64,000 nt of DNA from Psychrobacter aestuarii (GCF_904846035.1 NZ_CAJGYT010000001.1:2046001-2110000), one strand, 5' to 3'; counted from the stretch's first letter, positions 18,081-27,975 are shown. Translations and numbers: made by a program. Notes: a model not told the origin generated them from the letters alone.

Positions 18081-18755
18081 ATGCATAGCGACGCTTTTTC
18101 AGCCCATCAATTTATTGAGCTGGCACTGGACAATCAGGTACTAAAATTTGGTGAGTTTGTTTTAAAGTCAGGACGCATCAGCCCTTATTTTTTTAATGCA
18201 GGCTTGCTTGCGACGGGTGAGATGCTGTCGGTATTGGCAAACGGTTACGCCGATGCGTTGGCAGCACAAATGAAAGATGATAACCAAGACGAGCTGGTCA
18301 TCTTTGGTGCGGCATATAAAGGCATTCCGTTTGTCGCCGCGACCGCGCAGGCGCTATGGCTCAATCACGGCATCAATGCCAAATGGGGCTACAACCGTAA
18401 AGAAGTCAAAACCCACGGCGAGGGTGGCAATCTGGTCGGCGCGGATGTGTCAGGTCGTGCGGTCTGGATTCTGGATGACGTCATCACCGCAGGCACCGCA
18501 ATGCGCGAAGTGGTCGATATTTTATCGAACGCAGGCGCGAGCGTTGCGGGTATTTTGGTGGCGCTCGACCGTAAAGAAAAAGGTCAAGCCGAACACTCTG
18601 CCATTCAAGAGCTTGCCGCGACCCTTAATGTCCCCGTACAAGCGCTCGTCGATATGGATGACATCATCGGCTATCTTGAAGCTGATGACAGCCCTTATCA
18701 AGACGCCACCCAGCTTGCAAAAATGCAGCATTACCGTAACCAGTATGGCGTATAA
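18081..18755 (+). CDS. pyrE: Orotate phosphoribosyltransferase
   Basis: PyrE joins orotate and PRPP to make OMP, the fifth step of pyrimidine synthesis. SGRISPYFFNAGLL matches the substrate-binding N-terminus, and the PRPP loop is VWILDDVITAGTAMRE. GAAYKGIPF and KWGYNRKEVKTHGEGG (the flexible catalytic loop with Lys residues) are also present. From ATG 18081 the protein is 224 residues (E. coli 213). AAGGA seven bases upstream supports this start; the frame runs open to 17997, but those codons are outside the family. A strong hairpin follows the gene. Confidence 0.96.
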   Translation: MHSDAFSAHQFIELALDNQVLKFGEFVLKSGRISPYFFNAGLLATGEMLSVLANGYADALAAQMKDDNQDELVIFGAAYKGIPFVAATAQALWLNHGINAKWGYNRKEVKTHGEGGNLVGADVSGRAVWILDDVITAGTAMREVVDILSNAGASVAGILVALDRKEKGQAEHSAIQELAATLNVPVQALVDMDDIIGYLEADDSPYQDATQLAKMQHYRNQYGV

Positions 18756-18796
18756 TTTTTAGGTTTTTTGTCTGTGTTTGTCCGTCTGCCTTTGGC

Positions 18797-18832
18797 GCTG
18801 TATCACAACGGGCGTGTCTGTTGTGATACAGC
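18797..18832. repeat. 13-bp perfect inverted repeat between pyrE and gshB
   Basis: GCTGTATCACAAC (18797-18809) is the exact reverse complement of 18820-18832 across a 10-nt loop. The strand after it reads GCGAGGGGCA rather than a T-run, so it is not a standard terminator. It lies 43 bases before gshB and could be an operator, an attenuator or an mRNA-stabilising hairpin. Confidence 0.75.
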
Positions 18833-18874
18833 GAGGGGCAGTGCCTATTTGTCTATTAACCAAGTGAGCGCCTT

Positions 18875-19840
18875 ATGACTCAAGCAGCTACCACCGCATC
18901 ATTACATATTTTGGTCGTGATGGACCCGATTGAGCGGGTCAATTATAAAAAAGACACCACCCTTGCTATGATGTGGGCGGCGCAGGACCGTGGGCACACG
19001 CTCAGCTATTGTCAGATTCATGATTTATGGCTGGACAAAGGACAATTGATGGTAGACGCGCAGGCAGTCAGTGTGGCGCGCAATCCTGATAATTTTTATG
19101 AGTTAGCGGCGCAAAAGACCGAAGCCATCACCAGCTTTGATGTGGTGTTGATGCGTAAAGACCCGCCATTTGATATGCGTTTTATTTACGCGACGTACTT
19201 ATTAGACCATGCTAAGGCGGCAGGGGTGCTGGTGGTCAATGACCCAAGTGCCATCCGTGATTGCAACGAAAAGCTGTTTGCCACTTGGTTTAGCGAGCAC
19301 ATGAGCCCGACCATCGTCACCAGCCGTCAGGCGCACATTCGTAAGTTTATTCAAGAACATCAAGACGTCATCGTAAAGCCGCTGGATGGTATGGGCGGTA
19401 CAGGTATTTTCCGCCTGCAAGCGGACAATCACAACATCGGCGCGACCCTTGAGATGCTCACCGAGCTTGAGACTTTGCCGATTATGGCGCAGCGCTATTT
19501 GCCTGAGATTAAAGAAGGCGATAAGCGCGTGTTAATCGTTGATGGCGACGTGGTTGAGTATTGCCTCGCGCGTATTCCAAGCGATGGCGAGACGCGTGGC
19601 AATCTTGCCGCAGGTGGGCGCGGCGTGGCGATGCCGATTAATGATGCCGAGCGTAAGGTCGCTGAAGTGGTCGCCCCGATTGTCAAAGAAAAGGGCTTGA
19701 TGTTCGTCGGTTTGGACTTGATTGGCGGACGCATCACCGAGATTAATGTCACCAGTCCGACCTGTGTGCGCGAGATTGACGCTCAGTGCGGTACGGACAT
19801 TGCGACCCAACTGATACAGGCGATTGAGTCACGGTTTTAA
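18875..19840 (+). CDS. gshB: Glutathione synthetase
   Basis: GshB ligates glycine to gamma-glutamylcysteine with ATP. Hallmarks are the N-terminal ILVVMDPIERVNYKKDTT, VLMRKDPPFDMRFIYATYLLD, the ATP-grasp loop KPLDGMGGTGIF, and the C-terminal GLDLIGGRITEINVTSPTCVREID. The length of 321 residues is close to E. coli (316). Glutathione is the cofactor for the FrmA/FghA pair at 61-63 kb. The gene lies between pyrE and murG, with 119 and 224 bases on either side. Confidence 0.96.
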   Translation: MTQAATTASLHILVVMDPIERVNYKKDTTLAMMWAAQDRGHTLSYCQIHDLWLDKGQLMVDAQAVSVARNPDNFYELAAQKTEAITSFDVVLMRKDPPFDMRFIYATYLLDHAKAAGVLVVNDPSAIRDCNEKLFATWFSEHMSPTIVTSRQAHIRKFIQEHQDVIVKPLDGMGGTGIFRLQADNHNIGATLEMLTELETLPIMAQRYLPEIKEGDKRVLIVDGDVVEYCLARIPSDGETRGNLAAGGRGVAMPINDAERKVAEVVAPIVKEKGLMFVGLDLIGGRITEINVTSPTCVREIDAQCGTDIATQLIQAIESRF

Positions 19841-20064
19841 GCCGATTTTTTACACAGCAGTACCGCGTGTCAGCACAGAGCAGCGGGTAGAGATGCCCTC
19901 ACAGACAGCGCAAAAATAAAGCCGCTATCTGCGTATAAAATACGGTGTATCTGCACAGGCTTTGCTCTATACTAGGCACGCTTTTTTTAGGACGGTATGT
20001 GGTACGTTTTGCTTGAATAAAAGCACGCGTTTTTACCACGACAAGACAATACAGGCATGCGCTT

Positions 20065-21156
20065 ATGAAAACACCGCACATATTAATGATGGCTGCAGGC
20101 ACTGGCGGACACGTGTTCCCCGCCTTGGCAGTCGCTGAAGTATTGACTGAGCGGGGCGCTGTCGTGCATTGGCTTGGCACGCCTAGTGGTATGGAGAATG
20201 ACTTGGTTCAGCCGACAGGCTATCCGTTTCATGCCATCAACATGCAAGGGCTGCGCGGAAAAGGGGTCGGGCGCGTGCTTAAGCTACCGACGACGTTATT
20301 GTCTGCCACGATGGCAGCGATTAAGGTCATTCGTAGCAATCATATTGATATGGTGGTCGGGTTTGGCGGCTATGTCAGTGCGCCTGGCGGTATTGCTGCG
20401 CGCGTAACGGGCACGCCGCTGATTATCCATGAGCAAAATGCCATTGCAGGGATGAGCAACCGCTATCTGGCAAAAATGGCGACCCGCGTCTTGCAAGCCT
20501 TTGAGCATACCTTTCGCCAGCCGTCTTTACAGTCCAAGCTCGCCACAGTTGGTAATCCTGTGCGTCAGAACATTACAGGCGTTGCCGCGCCAGCTGCGCG
20601 CTATGATGTGCACGATACCAGCCCGCTGCGTATCCTAGTGGTCGGCGGCTCGCTGGGCGCGCAGGTGCTCAACGATACCCTGCCAAAAGCGCTTGCCAAC
20701 ATGACGCAGCCTGTGGCGGTCAGACATCAGTGCGGTCGTAATAATGAAGCAGCAACACAAGCGGCGTATTCATCGGTCGATATTGCGCAACACGACGTTA
20801 CGGTGCAGCCCTTTATCCGTGATATGGCGGAGGCGTACAATTGGGCGGATGTGGTGGTGTGCCGCGCTGGCGCATTGACCGTCACCGAAATCCAAAATGT
20901 CGGTATCGCGGCGATTTTTGTGCCGTTACCACACGCGGTAGACGACCACCAAACCGCCAATGCGCGCACCTTGACCGAGCATGATGCCGCGATATTGATG
21001 CCGCAAGCGACGCTGACGGCAGCGCGTTTAAGCGACACCTTAACGCAGCTTGACCGCAGTCGCTGCCTTGAGATGGCGCAAAAGGGTCACGCCTTAGCCA
21101 ACCGCAACGCCAGCATGCAGGTTGCCGATATTCTTTGGCAGCAGCTGTCGATGTGA
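20065..21156 (+). CDS. murG: UDP-GlcNAc:lipid I GlcNAc transferase MurG
   Basis: MurG transfers GlcNAc to lipid I to make lipid II at the inner face of the cytoplasmic membrane. The N-terminal glycine-rich loop MAAGTGGHVFPALAVAE, the second loop VVGFGGYVSAPGG, HEQNAIAGMSNR, LVVGGSLGAQVLN and the C-terminal CRAGALTVTEI with PLPHAVDDHQTANA are all present. At 363 residues it is standard in length. It opens the conserved murG-murC-ddl-ftsQ-ftsA-ftsZ order. The 60-base gap to murC suggests an operon. Confidence 0.97.
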   Translation: MKTPHILMMAAGTGGHVFPALAVAEVLTERGAVVHWLGTPSGMENDLVQPTGYPFHAINMQGLRGKGVGRVLKLPTTLLSATMAAIKVIRSNHIDMVVGFGGYVSAPGGIAARVTGTPLIIHEQNAIAGMSNRYLAKMATRVLQAFEHTFRQPSLQSKLATVGNPVRQNITGVAAPAARYDVHDTSPLRILVVGGSLGAQVLNDTLPKALANMTQPVAVRHQCGRNNEAATQAAYSSVDIAQHDVTVQPFIRDMAEAYNWADVVVCRAGALTVTEIQNVGIAAIFVPLPHAVDDHQTANARTLTEHDAAILMPQATLTAARLSDTLTQLDRSRCLEMAQKGHALANRNASMQVADILWQQLSM

Positions 21157-21216
21157 TAAGCCGAGCGCCCAGCCGTTCTGATTTGTACTTATTTTACCCA
21201 TTATAGAGAATTTACT

Positions 21217-22677
21217 ATGTCACCCACCGAGCTACGCGATAACGCCCAGCAATCTGATTTTCCAAAACGCCTGATTGAGATACCCGAGATGCGCCGCATC
21301 GAACACCTACATTTTGTCGGTATCGGTGGCTCTGGCATGTGCGGTATCGCTGAGGTGATGTGTAACCAAGGCTATCACGTGAGCGGCTCAGACATTGCGG
21401 AGAGTGCAGTTACCCAGCGTCTAGCGAGCATCGGTATTGAGATTTTTATCGGTCACGACTCCAAAAACATCGCCAATGCCGATGTGATTGTGGTGTCATC
21501 TGCCATTGACCGCAGCAACCCTGAAGTGACCGCCGCCCTAAAAGCGCGTCTGCCAGTCGTGCGCCGTGCGGACATGCTTGGTGAGTTGATGCGCTATCGT
21601 CACGGTATTGCTGTGGCGGGTGCGCATGGTAAGACCACCACCACCAGCTTATTGACCACCATGCTGGCAGAAGGCGGCTTGGATCCCACGTACGTGATTG
21701 GCGGTAAGCTGAATGCGTCGGGTAAAAATGCTGCGCTTGGCAGCAGCCGTTTTTTGGTGGCTGAAGCCGATGAGTCAGACGCGTCGTTTTTGTCATTGCA
21801 TCCGATGGCCGCGATTGTGACCAACATCGACCAAGACCATATGGAAACCTATGAAAACAGCTTTGACAAATTAAAAGCCGCCTACATTCAGTTTTTGCAA
21901 AACATGCCGTTTTATGGTCTCGCAGTCGTTTGCGGTGATGACCCTGAGTTGTATGCGATGATTGATGACATCTCACGCCCTGTATTGACCTTTGGCTTGG
22001 AGTCTTATAACGACGTACAGGCGGTTGATGTGGTCAGCGATGGTACTAAGACGCACTTTACCGTACTGCGCCGTGACCGCGACCCATTGCCACTGACCTT
22101 GAACATTCCAGGCATTCATAACGTCTATAACGCGCTTGCCGCCATCACCATGGCGACCGATGAAGGCGTGGATGATGAAGCGATTAAGCGTGCATTGCAA
22201 AAATTTGCAGGCGTGGGTCGCCGCTTTGAGCAGCAAGCGTGCGTTGCGCATCAAGAAGGCGATGTGCTACTGATTGACGACTACGGTCATCATCCAAAAG
22301 AAGTGGACGCCACCATCAAAGCGGCGCGCCAAAGCTTTCCTGACCGCCGTTTGGTCATGTTATTCCAGCCGCACCGCTACAGCCGTACGCGCGACTGTTT
22401 TGATGATTTTGTTGAGGTGTTGTCCACAGTCGATGAGCTGTTGATGCTTGATGTTTACTCAGCGGGCGAAGCGCCTATCGTTGGTGCGGACACCAAAGCC
22501 TTAGCACGCAGCATTCGTTTGCGCGGCAATGTCGAGCCGACCATCATTGATAAAGACAATATCGCGCCTGCCATGCAGCGCCTGTTACAAGGCGGCGATT
22601 TGTTGATTACGCAAGGCGCGGGCAATGTCGGTCATATCGCGCTTGAGCTGGCTGCAAATGACTTGTACTTAAAATAG
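21217..22677 (+). CDS. murC: UDP-N-acetylmuramate--L-alanine ligase
   Basis: MurC adds L-Ala to UDP-MurNAc, the first amino acid of the stem peptide. It shows the UDP-binding [16 protein letters not shown] near residue 32, the Mur ligase P-loop [13 protein letters not shown] near 133-145, the [12 protein letters not shown] loop, and the [13 protein letters not shown] and FQPHRYSRT signatures. The length of 486 matches the family. An AGAGAAT site precedes the ATG. It continues the transcript from murG and is followed by ddl after 56 bases. Confidence 0.97.
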   Translation: MSPTELRDNAQQSDFPKRLIEIPEMRRIEHLHFVGIGGSGMCGIAEVMCNQGYHVSGSDIAESAVTQRLASIGIEIFIGHDSKNIANADVIVVSSAIDRSNPEVTAALKARLPVVRRADMLGELMRYRHGIAVAGAHGKTTTTSLLTTMLAEGGLDPTYVIGGKLNASGKNAALGSSRFLVAEADESDASFLSLHPMAAIVTNIDQDHMETYENSFDKLKAAYIQFLQNMPFYGLAVVCGDDPELYAMIDDISRPVLTFGLESYNDVQAVDVVSDGTKTHFTVLRRDRDPLPLTLNIPGIHNVYNALAAITMATDEGVDDEAIKRALQKFAGVGRRFEQQACVAHQEGDVLLIDDYGHHPKEVDATIKAARQSFPDRRLVMLFQPHRYSRTRDCFDDFVEVLSTVDELLMLDVYSAGEAPIVGADTKALARSIRLRGNVEPTIIDKDNIAPAMQRLLQGGDLLITQGAGNVGHIALELAANDLYLK

Positions 22678-22733
22678 CGTTGTTTGCCAAGTTTATTTAA
22701 TTTTATCTTTTGTCATTATTTTGGATGTTTATT

Positions 22734-23723
22734 ATGAGCCAATCTTCTTCGACGCAAAGCCTTGATAGCACAGACAACGCGGCACAGACCGCGCCTGCCA
22801 GTCACATCACCGACGCCAAAGCATTTGGTCGTGTGGCGGTGGTGTGCGGCGGCAACAGCAATGAGCGCGATGTGTCCTTGAACAGCGGTGCTGCGGTGCT
22901 AAAAGCGTTACAAAATCGCGGCGTCGATGCGGTACATTTTGACCCAAAAGAGCAAGATATCACTGAGCTTAGCAGTTATGACCGCGTGTTCAATGTGCTG
23001 CACGGTCGCGGTGGCGAAGATGGCTTGCTCCAAGGGGTACTGCAGTGGCTCGACATTCCGCAAACAGGCTCAGGCGTCTTGGCGTCCGCGCTGGGTATGG
23101 ACAAAGTACGTACCAAGCAGTTGTGGCAAGGCTGCGGCTTATCAACCGCGCCCTTTTCGCTACTGACGGCGCAGACCGACTGGCAGCAAGTGGTCAATAC
23201 CCTAGGGCTGCCGCTTATCGTCAAGCCTGTACATGAAGGCTCGAGCATCGGCATGACCAAGGTCAATCACTTGGATGAGCTGCCCCTTGCTTACGAAACC
23301 GCCGCTGCGTGCGGAGATGTGGTGATGGCAGAGCGCTGGATTACAGGGCGCGAATTTACCATCGTTATCATCGATGATGAAGCCTATCCTGTCATTCGCC
23401 TTGAGCCTGCGGACATTACCAACTTCTATGATTTTGAAGCCAAATATAAGCGCAACGACACCAGCTACTATATCCCCTGCGGACTGAGCGAGAGTGAAGA
23501 GCAGCATTTGCAAGCGCTCAGCCTTGCTGCCTTTCGCGCCGTTGATGCCAAAGGCTGGGGGCGTATCGATGCCATGCAAGACCACAATGGCAACTTTTGG
23601 TTGTTAGAGATTAATACCGTACCAGGCATGACCAGTCACAGCCTTGTACCGATGGCAGCCAAGGCGCGCGGCATGGACTTTGACAGTTTATGCTGGCACA
23701 TTTTGGCGCAAACGGTGGCATAA
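22734..23723 (+). CDS. ddl: D-alanine--D-alanine ligase (DdlB type)
   Basis: Ddl makes D-Ala-D-Ala for the muropeptide precursor. It is an ATP-grasp enzyme with VAVVCGGNSNERDVSLNSG at the N-terminus, FNVLHGRGGEDGLLQG, KPVHEGSSIGMTKV, and EINTVPGMTSHSLVPMAA at the C-terminus (metal and D-Ala binding). The first 33 residues are a Ser/Thr/Ala-rich extension not seen in E. coli DdlB. ATG 22734 has GGA eight bases upstream; the frame is open to 22710 but without a ribosome site. Unlike E. coli, where ftsQ follows immediately, 402 bases separate it from ftsQ. Confidence 0.95.
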   Translation: MSQSSSTQSLDSTDNAAQTAPASHITDAKAFGRVAVVCGGNSNERDVSLNSGAAVLKALQNRGVDAVHFDPKEQDITELSSYDRVFNVLHGRGGEDGLLQGVLQWLDIPQTGSGVLASALGMDKVRTKQLWQGCGLSTAPFSLLTAQTDWQQVVNTLGLPLIVKPVHEGSSIGMTKVNHLDELPLAYETAAACGDVVMAERWITGREFTIVIIDDEAYPVIRLEPADITNFYDFEAKYKRNDTSYYIPCGLSESEEQHLQALSLAAFRAVDAKGWGRIDAMQDHNGNFWLLEINTVPGMTSHSLVPMAAKARGMDFDSLCWHILAQTVA

Positions 23724-24125
23724 AGTTTGTCTGTTCATCGGGTGAGGGTTGCATAGGTTTACGGATAATAGGCGTGTGGACTGGATGTTGACGCATCAAA
23801 TGGCAGATAACTGGTCAAACAGATGCCAGATTGTGCGCGATAGCATGACGCCAGCGTCTGTTTTCCATGTAAACTTATGTAATGTAATCTCTTGATACAA
23901 AGCTTGAGCTATTGTTTGTTACCAAAATACGTTAATATTGCAAGAATAATTTTGCTATGGCACTATTGCTTGGGCGTTGACCCATACTGATGAATGGTCA
24001 AAAAATCAAAGCAAATCAAGGCTTATGGATGATGCACTGCTACATTGCGGTCAGATGGTAATACCGACACTTGTCGTACAAAATCATCACCCTAAGTAGC
24101 GTCGAGGAAAGGGGTTTTTAGTAAC
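23724..24125. other. Intergenic region between ddl and ftsQ
   Basis: 402 bases without a credible gene. It is AT-rich between about 23870 and 23950, with several TTGA-type hexamers (TTGATA 23892, TTGAGC 23904) and a TAATAT near 23933, but no pair I would call with confidence. A separate promoter for ftsQAZ probably lies here. Confidence 0.5.
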
Positions 24126-24908
24126 ATGACTCAAACTGTCAACGAGGTAACTGACTTGATGAGGTCGACACCCCGCAAATATAAAATGCCGCAAGCGCTT
24201 TCAGGACATACCATCAAGTATGTTTTTATCAGTGCTCTTGTGCTGCTTTTATTATTGATTGTATTTATGGGCACCAAGCGTCTGCAAGAAGCGCCGCCTG
24301 CCGATGTATATATCGACGCCTCTACACTAAATACTGCCCAATACCAGTCATTAAAGCAAACCGTCAGCCATCAGCAAGTGGGCAGCTTCTTTAATACCGA
24401 CTTGCAGGCGCTGCGTGATGTGGCGTTAAGACTGTCTTGGGTCGATGAGGTCAGTGTCAGCCGTGATTGGCAGCAAGGCATCGTGATTACCGCTTTGCCC
24501 AAAAAGGCAGTTGCCCATTTTGGTACCGAGCGTTTGATTGATGCAAAAGGCGCTGTATTTGTTCCTGCCGATGGTCGAGAGCTGACCAATGACAGCTACG
24601 CTACCTTGCAAGGCGAGTCGGATAAAGGGCCGGTGATTATGCAGCAGATGCAGCAAGTCAATGAATGGTATGAGCCACTGAATATGCACGTGGCAGATAT
24701 CATTTTGACCCCGCGCATGACGTGGGTGGTGCGTTTTGATACGGGTTTGCGCGTTATTGTGGACAATGAGAGCACCGCACAAAAGCTGATTGCGCTGCGT
24801 GACGCGCTGAACCATCAGCTCAAAGACCGCCGTGCTGAGATTCAATCGGTAGATTTGCGCTACAAAAACGGTTTTGCGATAGCATGGCACAGCAACGCAG
24901 CATCCTAA
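24126..24908 (+). CDS. ftsQ: Cell division protein FtsQ
   Basis: FtsQ is the bitopic inner-membrane divisome scaffold that recruits FtsB and FtsL. The short cytoplasmic N-terminus is followed by a single membrane helix (YVFISALVLLLLLIVFMG, about residues 35-52). A periplasmic POTRA-like domain (VGSFFNTDLQALRDVALRLSWVDEVSVSRDW) and the FtsQ beta domain (LIDAKGAVFVPADG to VDLRYKNGFAIAW) come after it. The length of 260 is near E. coli (276). It is followed by ftsA after 164 bases, a wider gap than the overlap seen in enterobacteria. Confidence 0.93.
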   Translation: MTQTVNEVTDLMRSTPRKYKMPQALSGHTIKYVFISALVLLLLLIVFMGTKRLQEAPPADVYIDASTLNTAQYQSLKQTVSHQQVGSFFNTDLQALRDVALRLSWVDEVSVSRDWQQGIVITALPKKAVAHFGTERLIDAKGAVFVPADGRELTNDSYATLQGESDKGPVIMQQMQQVNEWYEPLNMHVADIILTPRMTWVVRFDTGLRVIVDNESTAQKLIALRDALNHQLKDRRAEIQSVDLRYKNGFAIAWHSNAAS

Positions 24909-25072
24909 AGTGTCTGTAGCCGTACGGTGGGAGATAGGCGTACCCACAGGGAGTCGTACAAAAAAATACAATACATACCCTTCGTATGTAGGCCATGGCT
25001 TTGTAACGTATGTTTTTAATGATTTAATAAAGGTCTTTGGGCTTTTTATTCAGCGATAATTTATTTGTTACC

Positions 25073-26365
25073 ATGAAAAATACTGAAAATCTGGTTGTTG
25101 TTCATCTAAGTGCCACCGCCGTCCATGTGGTTATCGGTCATGTTGTGTCTGCAAAAGACATTCGTATTATCGGGACAGGACACGTTAAAAACAGCGACTT
25201 TTATCAGGGACAAATCAAGCATCGCGAGCGCTTACAAAGCGCCATCAAGCAAGCCATTCAAGACGCCGAAGACATGGCCAACTGCCGTGTACACAGCGTA
25301 TGGCTGACCCTTGCGACCCCCGATTTGGTCAGCACCAACAGTGCAGGCAGCGTATTGATTGAAGAGGACAGCGTCCATGCTCAAGACATGGTCAATGCCC
25401 TAAGCGCTGCTAAAAAAGCCGACCTGCCTTCAAATTACTACCTCATGCACTGCTGTCAGCAAGGCATCTATATCAACGACCATGACCATATGGTCGATAA
25501 TGCGATCGAAATCGTCGCCGACGAGATTACCGTCATGTATCACATGATGATGATACCTGTCAGCACGCGCCAAAACATCCAAAAGCTGCTACAAAGCTGC
25601 GATGTTGGCATCGACCATGTGGTGTTCGATGCGGTGACCAGCGCCGAATACAGCCTGATGCTAGAAGAGCGTCAGCAAGGCGTGTGCTTGGTCGATATTG
25701 GTGCCAGTACCACCAGCATTTGTGTGTATAAAGAAAACAAGCTTATCTTTACCCGCTGTATCCCAAGCGGCAGCCACGAAGTGACGATGGACATCTCAGC
25801 GGACATTGGCATCTCGATGATAGAAGCGGAGAAGCTCAAAAAACTGCATGGCACTGTCGATATCAACAGCATCGACCCAGGCTACTTTTTTAAGTTTAAG
25901 CCGCAAGGCACCAGTGAGGCGCTGAACATTCATATGTACAGTTTGGCGCAGATTATTGAAGCGCGTTACATCCATATCTTTACCGAAGTGGTGCGTCAGC
26001 TGCACGAAGCGGATTTGTTGGGCTATATCGACCGTGGTATGGTACTGACAGGCGGCGGCAGCAGTATCAAAGGCATGGTACCGTTTGCCAAAAAATTGCT
26101 GAAAATGCCTGTGGTGTTGACCAACACGCATCCGCACATTACTGCTGATGACCAGACGGACGATGAAGACATTTTCAAAGTGCTTAACACCAGCATTCAT
26201 AACCGTGAGTATCAGACGGCATTTGGGGCGCTTTTGTACAGTCAAAGCGAGCAGTTCCGTAACAGCGAGCAAAGTGAGCCTGAAGCCATTGCCAATTCAA
26301 ACTCATTGAGTTTGTTTAAAGGGATGCGTCAGAGCTTTGGTAATGTGCTCAAAAAGATACTATAA
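25073..26365 (+). CDS. ftsA: Cell division protein FtsA
   Basis: FtsA is the actin-like membrane tether for FtsZ. ATP-binding motifs are CLVDIGASTTSICVY (phosphate loop) and GMVLTGGGSSIKG. The C-terminal SLFKGMRQSFGNVLKKI is an amphipathic helix of the kind that inserts in the membrane. From ATG 25073 the length is 430 residues (E. coli 420). The frame continues upstream to a TTG at 25037, but the ATG fits the family start NLVVVHLSATAVHVVIG better. It is followed after 147 bases by ftsZ. Confidence 0.95.
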   Translation: MKNTENLVVVHLSATAVHVVIGHVVSAKDIRIIGTGHVKNSDFYQGQIKHRERLQSAIKQAIQDAEDMANCRVHSVWLTLATPDLVSTNSAGSVLIEEDSVHAQDMVNALSAAKKADLPSNYYLMHCCQQGIYINDHDHMVDNAIEIVADEITVMYHMMMIPVSTRQNIQKLLQSCDVGIDHVVFDAVTSAEYSLMLEERQQGVCLVDIGASTTSICVYKENKLIFTRCIPSGSHEVTMDISADIGISMIEAEKLKKLHGTVDINSIDPGYFFKFKPQGTSEALNIHMYSLAQIIEARYIHIFTEVVRQLHEADLLGYIDRGMVLTGGGSSIKGMVPFAKKLLKMPVVLTNTHPHITADDQTDDEDIFKVLNTSIHNREYQTAFGALLYSQSEQFRNSEQSEPEAIANSNSLSLFKGMRQSFGNVLKKIL

Positions 26366-26412
26366 TCAACCGCTATGAACCACGGATATAAGCTCAGCTG
26401 CGCCAAATTTTA

Positions 26413-26441
26413 TTGACACCCCTTATATATATCGTTAGTAA
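26413..26441 (+). promoter_or_regulatory. Possible promoter for ftsZ
   Basis: A perfect TTGACA (26413-26418) is followed after 17 bases by a weak -10, TAGTAA (26436-26441). It lies in the ftsA-ftsZ gap, about 70 bases before ftsZ. Extra ftsZ promoters in this area are usual in other bacteria, but the -10 is poor. Confidence 0.35.
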
Positions 26442-26512
26442 GTCGATAGCCCATAAAATGAGCGCTTGGTCACAGGCTTCTCATTTTGCTATGTAACTGG
26501 AGAATCTTTTTT

Positions 26513-27709
26513 ATGCTAAAGTACAACATGTCAGATGACAACCAAAACCCAAGTAACGGTCAAGCGCACTTTACCGTATTTGGTGTTGGTGGTGGCGGTG
26601 GTAATGCGGTAGAACATATGGTACAGCAAGGTATCAAAGGTGTGACATTCGTATGTGCCAATACCGACAAGCAAGCCCTTGACCGTCTGTCTACCCCGCA
26701 CAAATTGCAGCTGGGCGCGAAGACCAACCGTGGTCTTGGTGCTGGTGCCAATCCTGAAGTGGGTCGTGAAGCCGCTGAGAGTGAAGAAGAAGCCATCCGC
26801 GGTTTGCTAAAAAACTCTGATATGGTCTTTATCACTGCGGGTATGGGCGGCGGTACAGGTACAGGCGCGGCACCTGTGGTTGCGCGTATTGCCAAAGAGA
26901 TGGAAATCCTAACCGTCGCTGTGGTCACCACGCCATTTCGCTTTGAAGGCGGCAAGCGCGTTAAAGCAGCGCAAGCGGGTATCGATCAGTTGTCTAACTT
27001 CGTAGACTCTATCATCACCATTCCAAACGACAAGCTGATGAGCGTGTACGGCAACATCTCAATGAAGGATGCGTTCAAAAAGGCAGATGACGTACTGTTG
27101 CACGCCGTACAAGGCATCGCTGAGACCATCGCCAGCGAAGGTATGATTAACATCGACTTTAACGATGTCCGCACCGCAATGACTGCTAAAGGTCATGCGA
27201 TGATGGGTATTGGTCGTGCGAGTGGCGACGACCGTGCGCGTCAAGCGACCGAAAAAGCCATCCGCTCGCCGCTACTTGACGATCTACGTCTTGAAAACGC
27301 CAAAGGTCTGTTGGTCAACGTTATCTCGTCTGAGTCACTATCATTGGATGAGTTCAGCAAAATCAGTGAAATCGTGGACGACATCACCGATATCGATGAC
27401 GCACACATCTTCTACGGTTCAGTGATTGATGAGCAGATGGGTGATGACTTGCACGTGACCGTTATTGCAACGGGTCTGACGCTAAATGAAGACATCGAGC
27501 CTGAGCCAGTTGCACCGCAAGCCGTACCGTCAGCGAACAGCACGCAGTCGGTAGATCCTAACGTACACACCAGTGCGCTAAACAGCCAAAAGCGTCAACA
27601 AACGCAGCTGTATCAAGAAAACACGGTTCGCCCAAGTACCAACCAAGAGCAACCACAGACCAAAACCAACAGCATTCAGGACTATTTGAAGCGTCAGCAA
27701 AACAAATAG
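26513..27709 (+). CDS. ftsZ: Cell division GTPase FtsZ
   Basis: FtsZ polymerises into the Z-ring at mid-cell. The tubulin signature GMGGGTGTGAAPVVA lies near residues 109-123, with VFGVGGGGGNAVEHM at the N-terminus and FRFEGGKR and NDKLMSVYG further on. The C-terminal linker is Gln/Asn-rich and ends NSIQDYLKRQQNK, a variant of the conserved C-terminal peptide that binds FtsA and ZipA. ATG 26513 has GGAGA about nine bases upstream; ATG 26528 is an alternative. The length of 398 is normal. A strong terminator closes the division block. Confidence 0.97.
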   Translation: MLKYNMSDDNQNPSNGQAHFTVFGVGGGGGNAVEHMVQQGIKGVTFVCANTDKQALDRLSTPHKLQLGAKTNRGLGAGANPEVGREAAESEEEAIRGLLKNSDMVFITAGMGGGTGTGAAPVVARIAKEMEILTVAVVTTPFRFEGGKRVKAAQAGIDQLSNFVDSIITIPNDKLMSVYGNISMKDAFKKADDVLLHAVQGIAETIASEGMINIDFNDVRTAMTAKGHAMMGIGRASGDDRARQATEKAIRSPLLDDLRLENAKGLLVNVISSESLSLDEFSKISEIVDDITDIDDAHIFYGSVIDEQMGDDLHVTVIATGLTLNEDIEPEPVAPQAVPSANSTQSVDPNVHTSALNSQKRQQTQLYQENTVRPSTNQEQPQTKTNSIQDYLKRQQNK

Positions 27710-27724
27710 ACCGACCAGTCATAC

Positions 27725-27760
27725 AAAAAAAGACCGACGCTTTGGCGTTGGTCTTTTTTT
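27725..27760 (+). terminator. Rho-independent terminator of ftsZ
   Basis: A 10-bp stem (27731-27740 with 27745-27754, one G-U pair) with TTTG loop, preceded by an A-run and followed by TTTTTT. It separates ftsZ from lpxC. Confidence 0.92.
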
Positions 27761-27903
27761 ATTTTATAGACCTACCCATATAGATTCGCCCTACGAAACC
27801 CATATAGCGTCTGACATGGCGAGCAATATGGGGGCATAAACGTGCATGACTTTTGTAGGCTGATAAGCAATATCAATCAACACGATAGAAAAAATTGCGT
27901 TTT

Positions 27904-27932
27904 TTGACTATAGCGGATAGGGGTGTGCTAAT
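27904..27932 (+). promoter_or_regulatory. Candidate promoter of lpxC
   Basis: TTGACT (27904-27909), a 17-base spacer, and GCTAAT (27927-27932) preceded by TGT, which gives an extended -10. The predicted start is about 37 bases before the lpxC ATG. It follows the ftsZ terminator, so lpxC has its own transcription unit. Confidence 0.5.
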
Positions 27933-27975
27933 GGTACACTAGGTTAATTGTAACAAATTATGTGAGAGCGCCGCC

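Noticed and set aside
23892..23938. Promoter for ftsQ from TTGATA, TTGAGC and TAATAT hexamers
   Set aside because: No pair has both good matches and a 16-18 base spacer.
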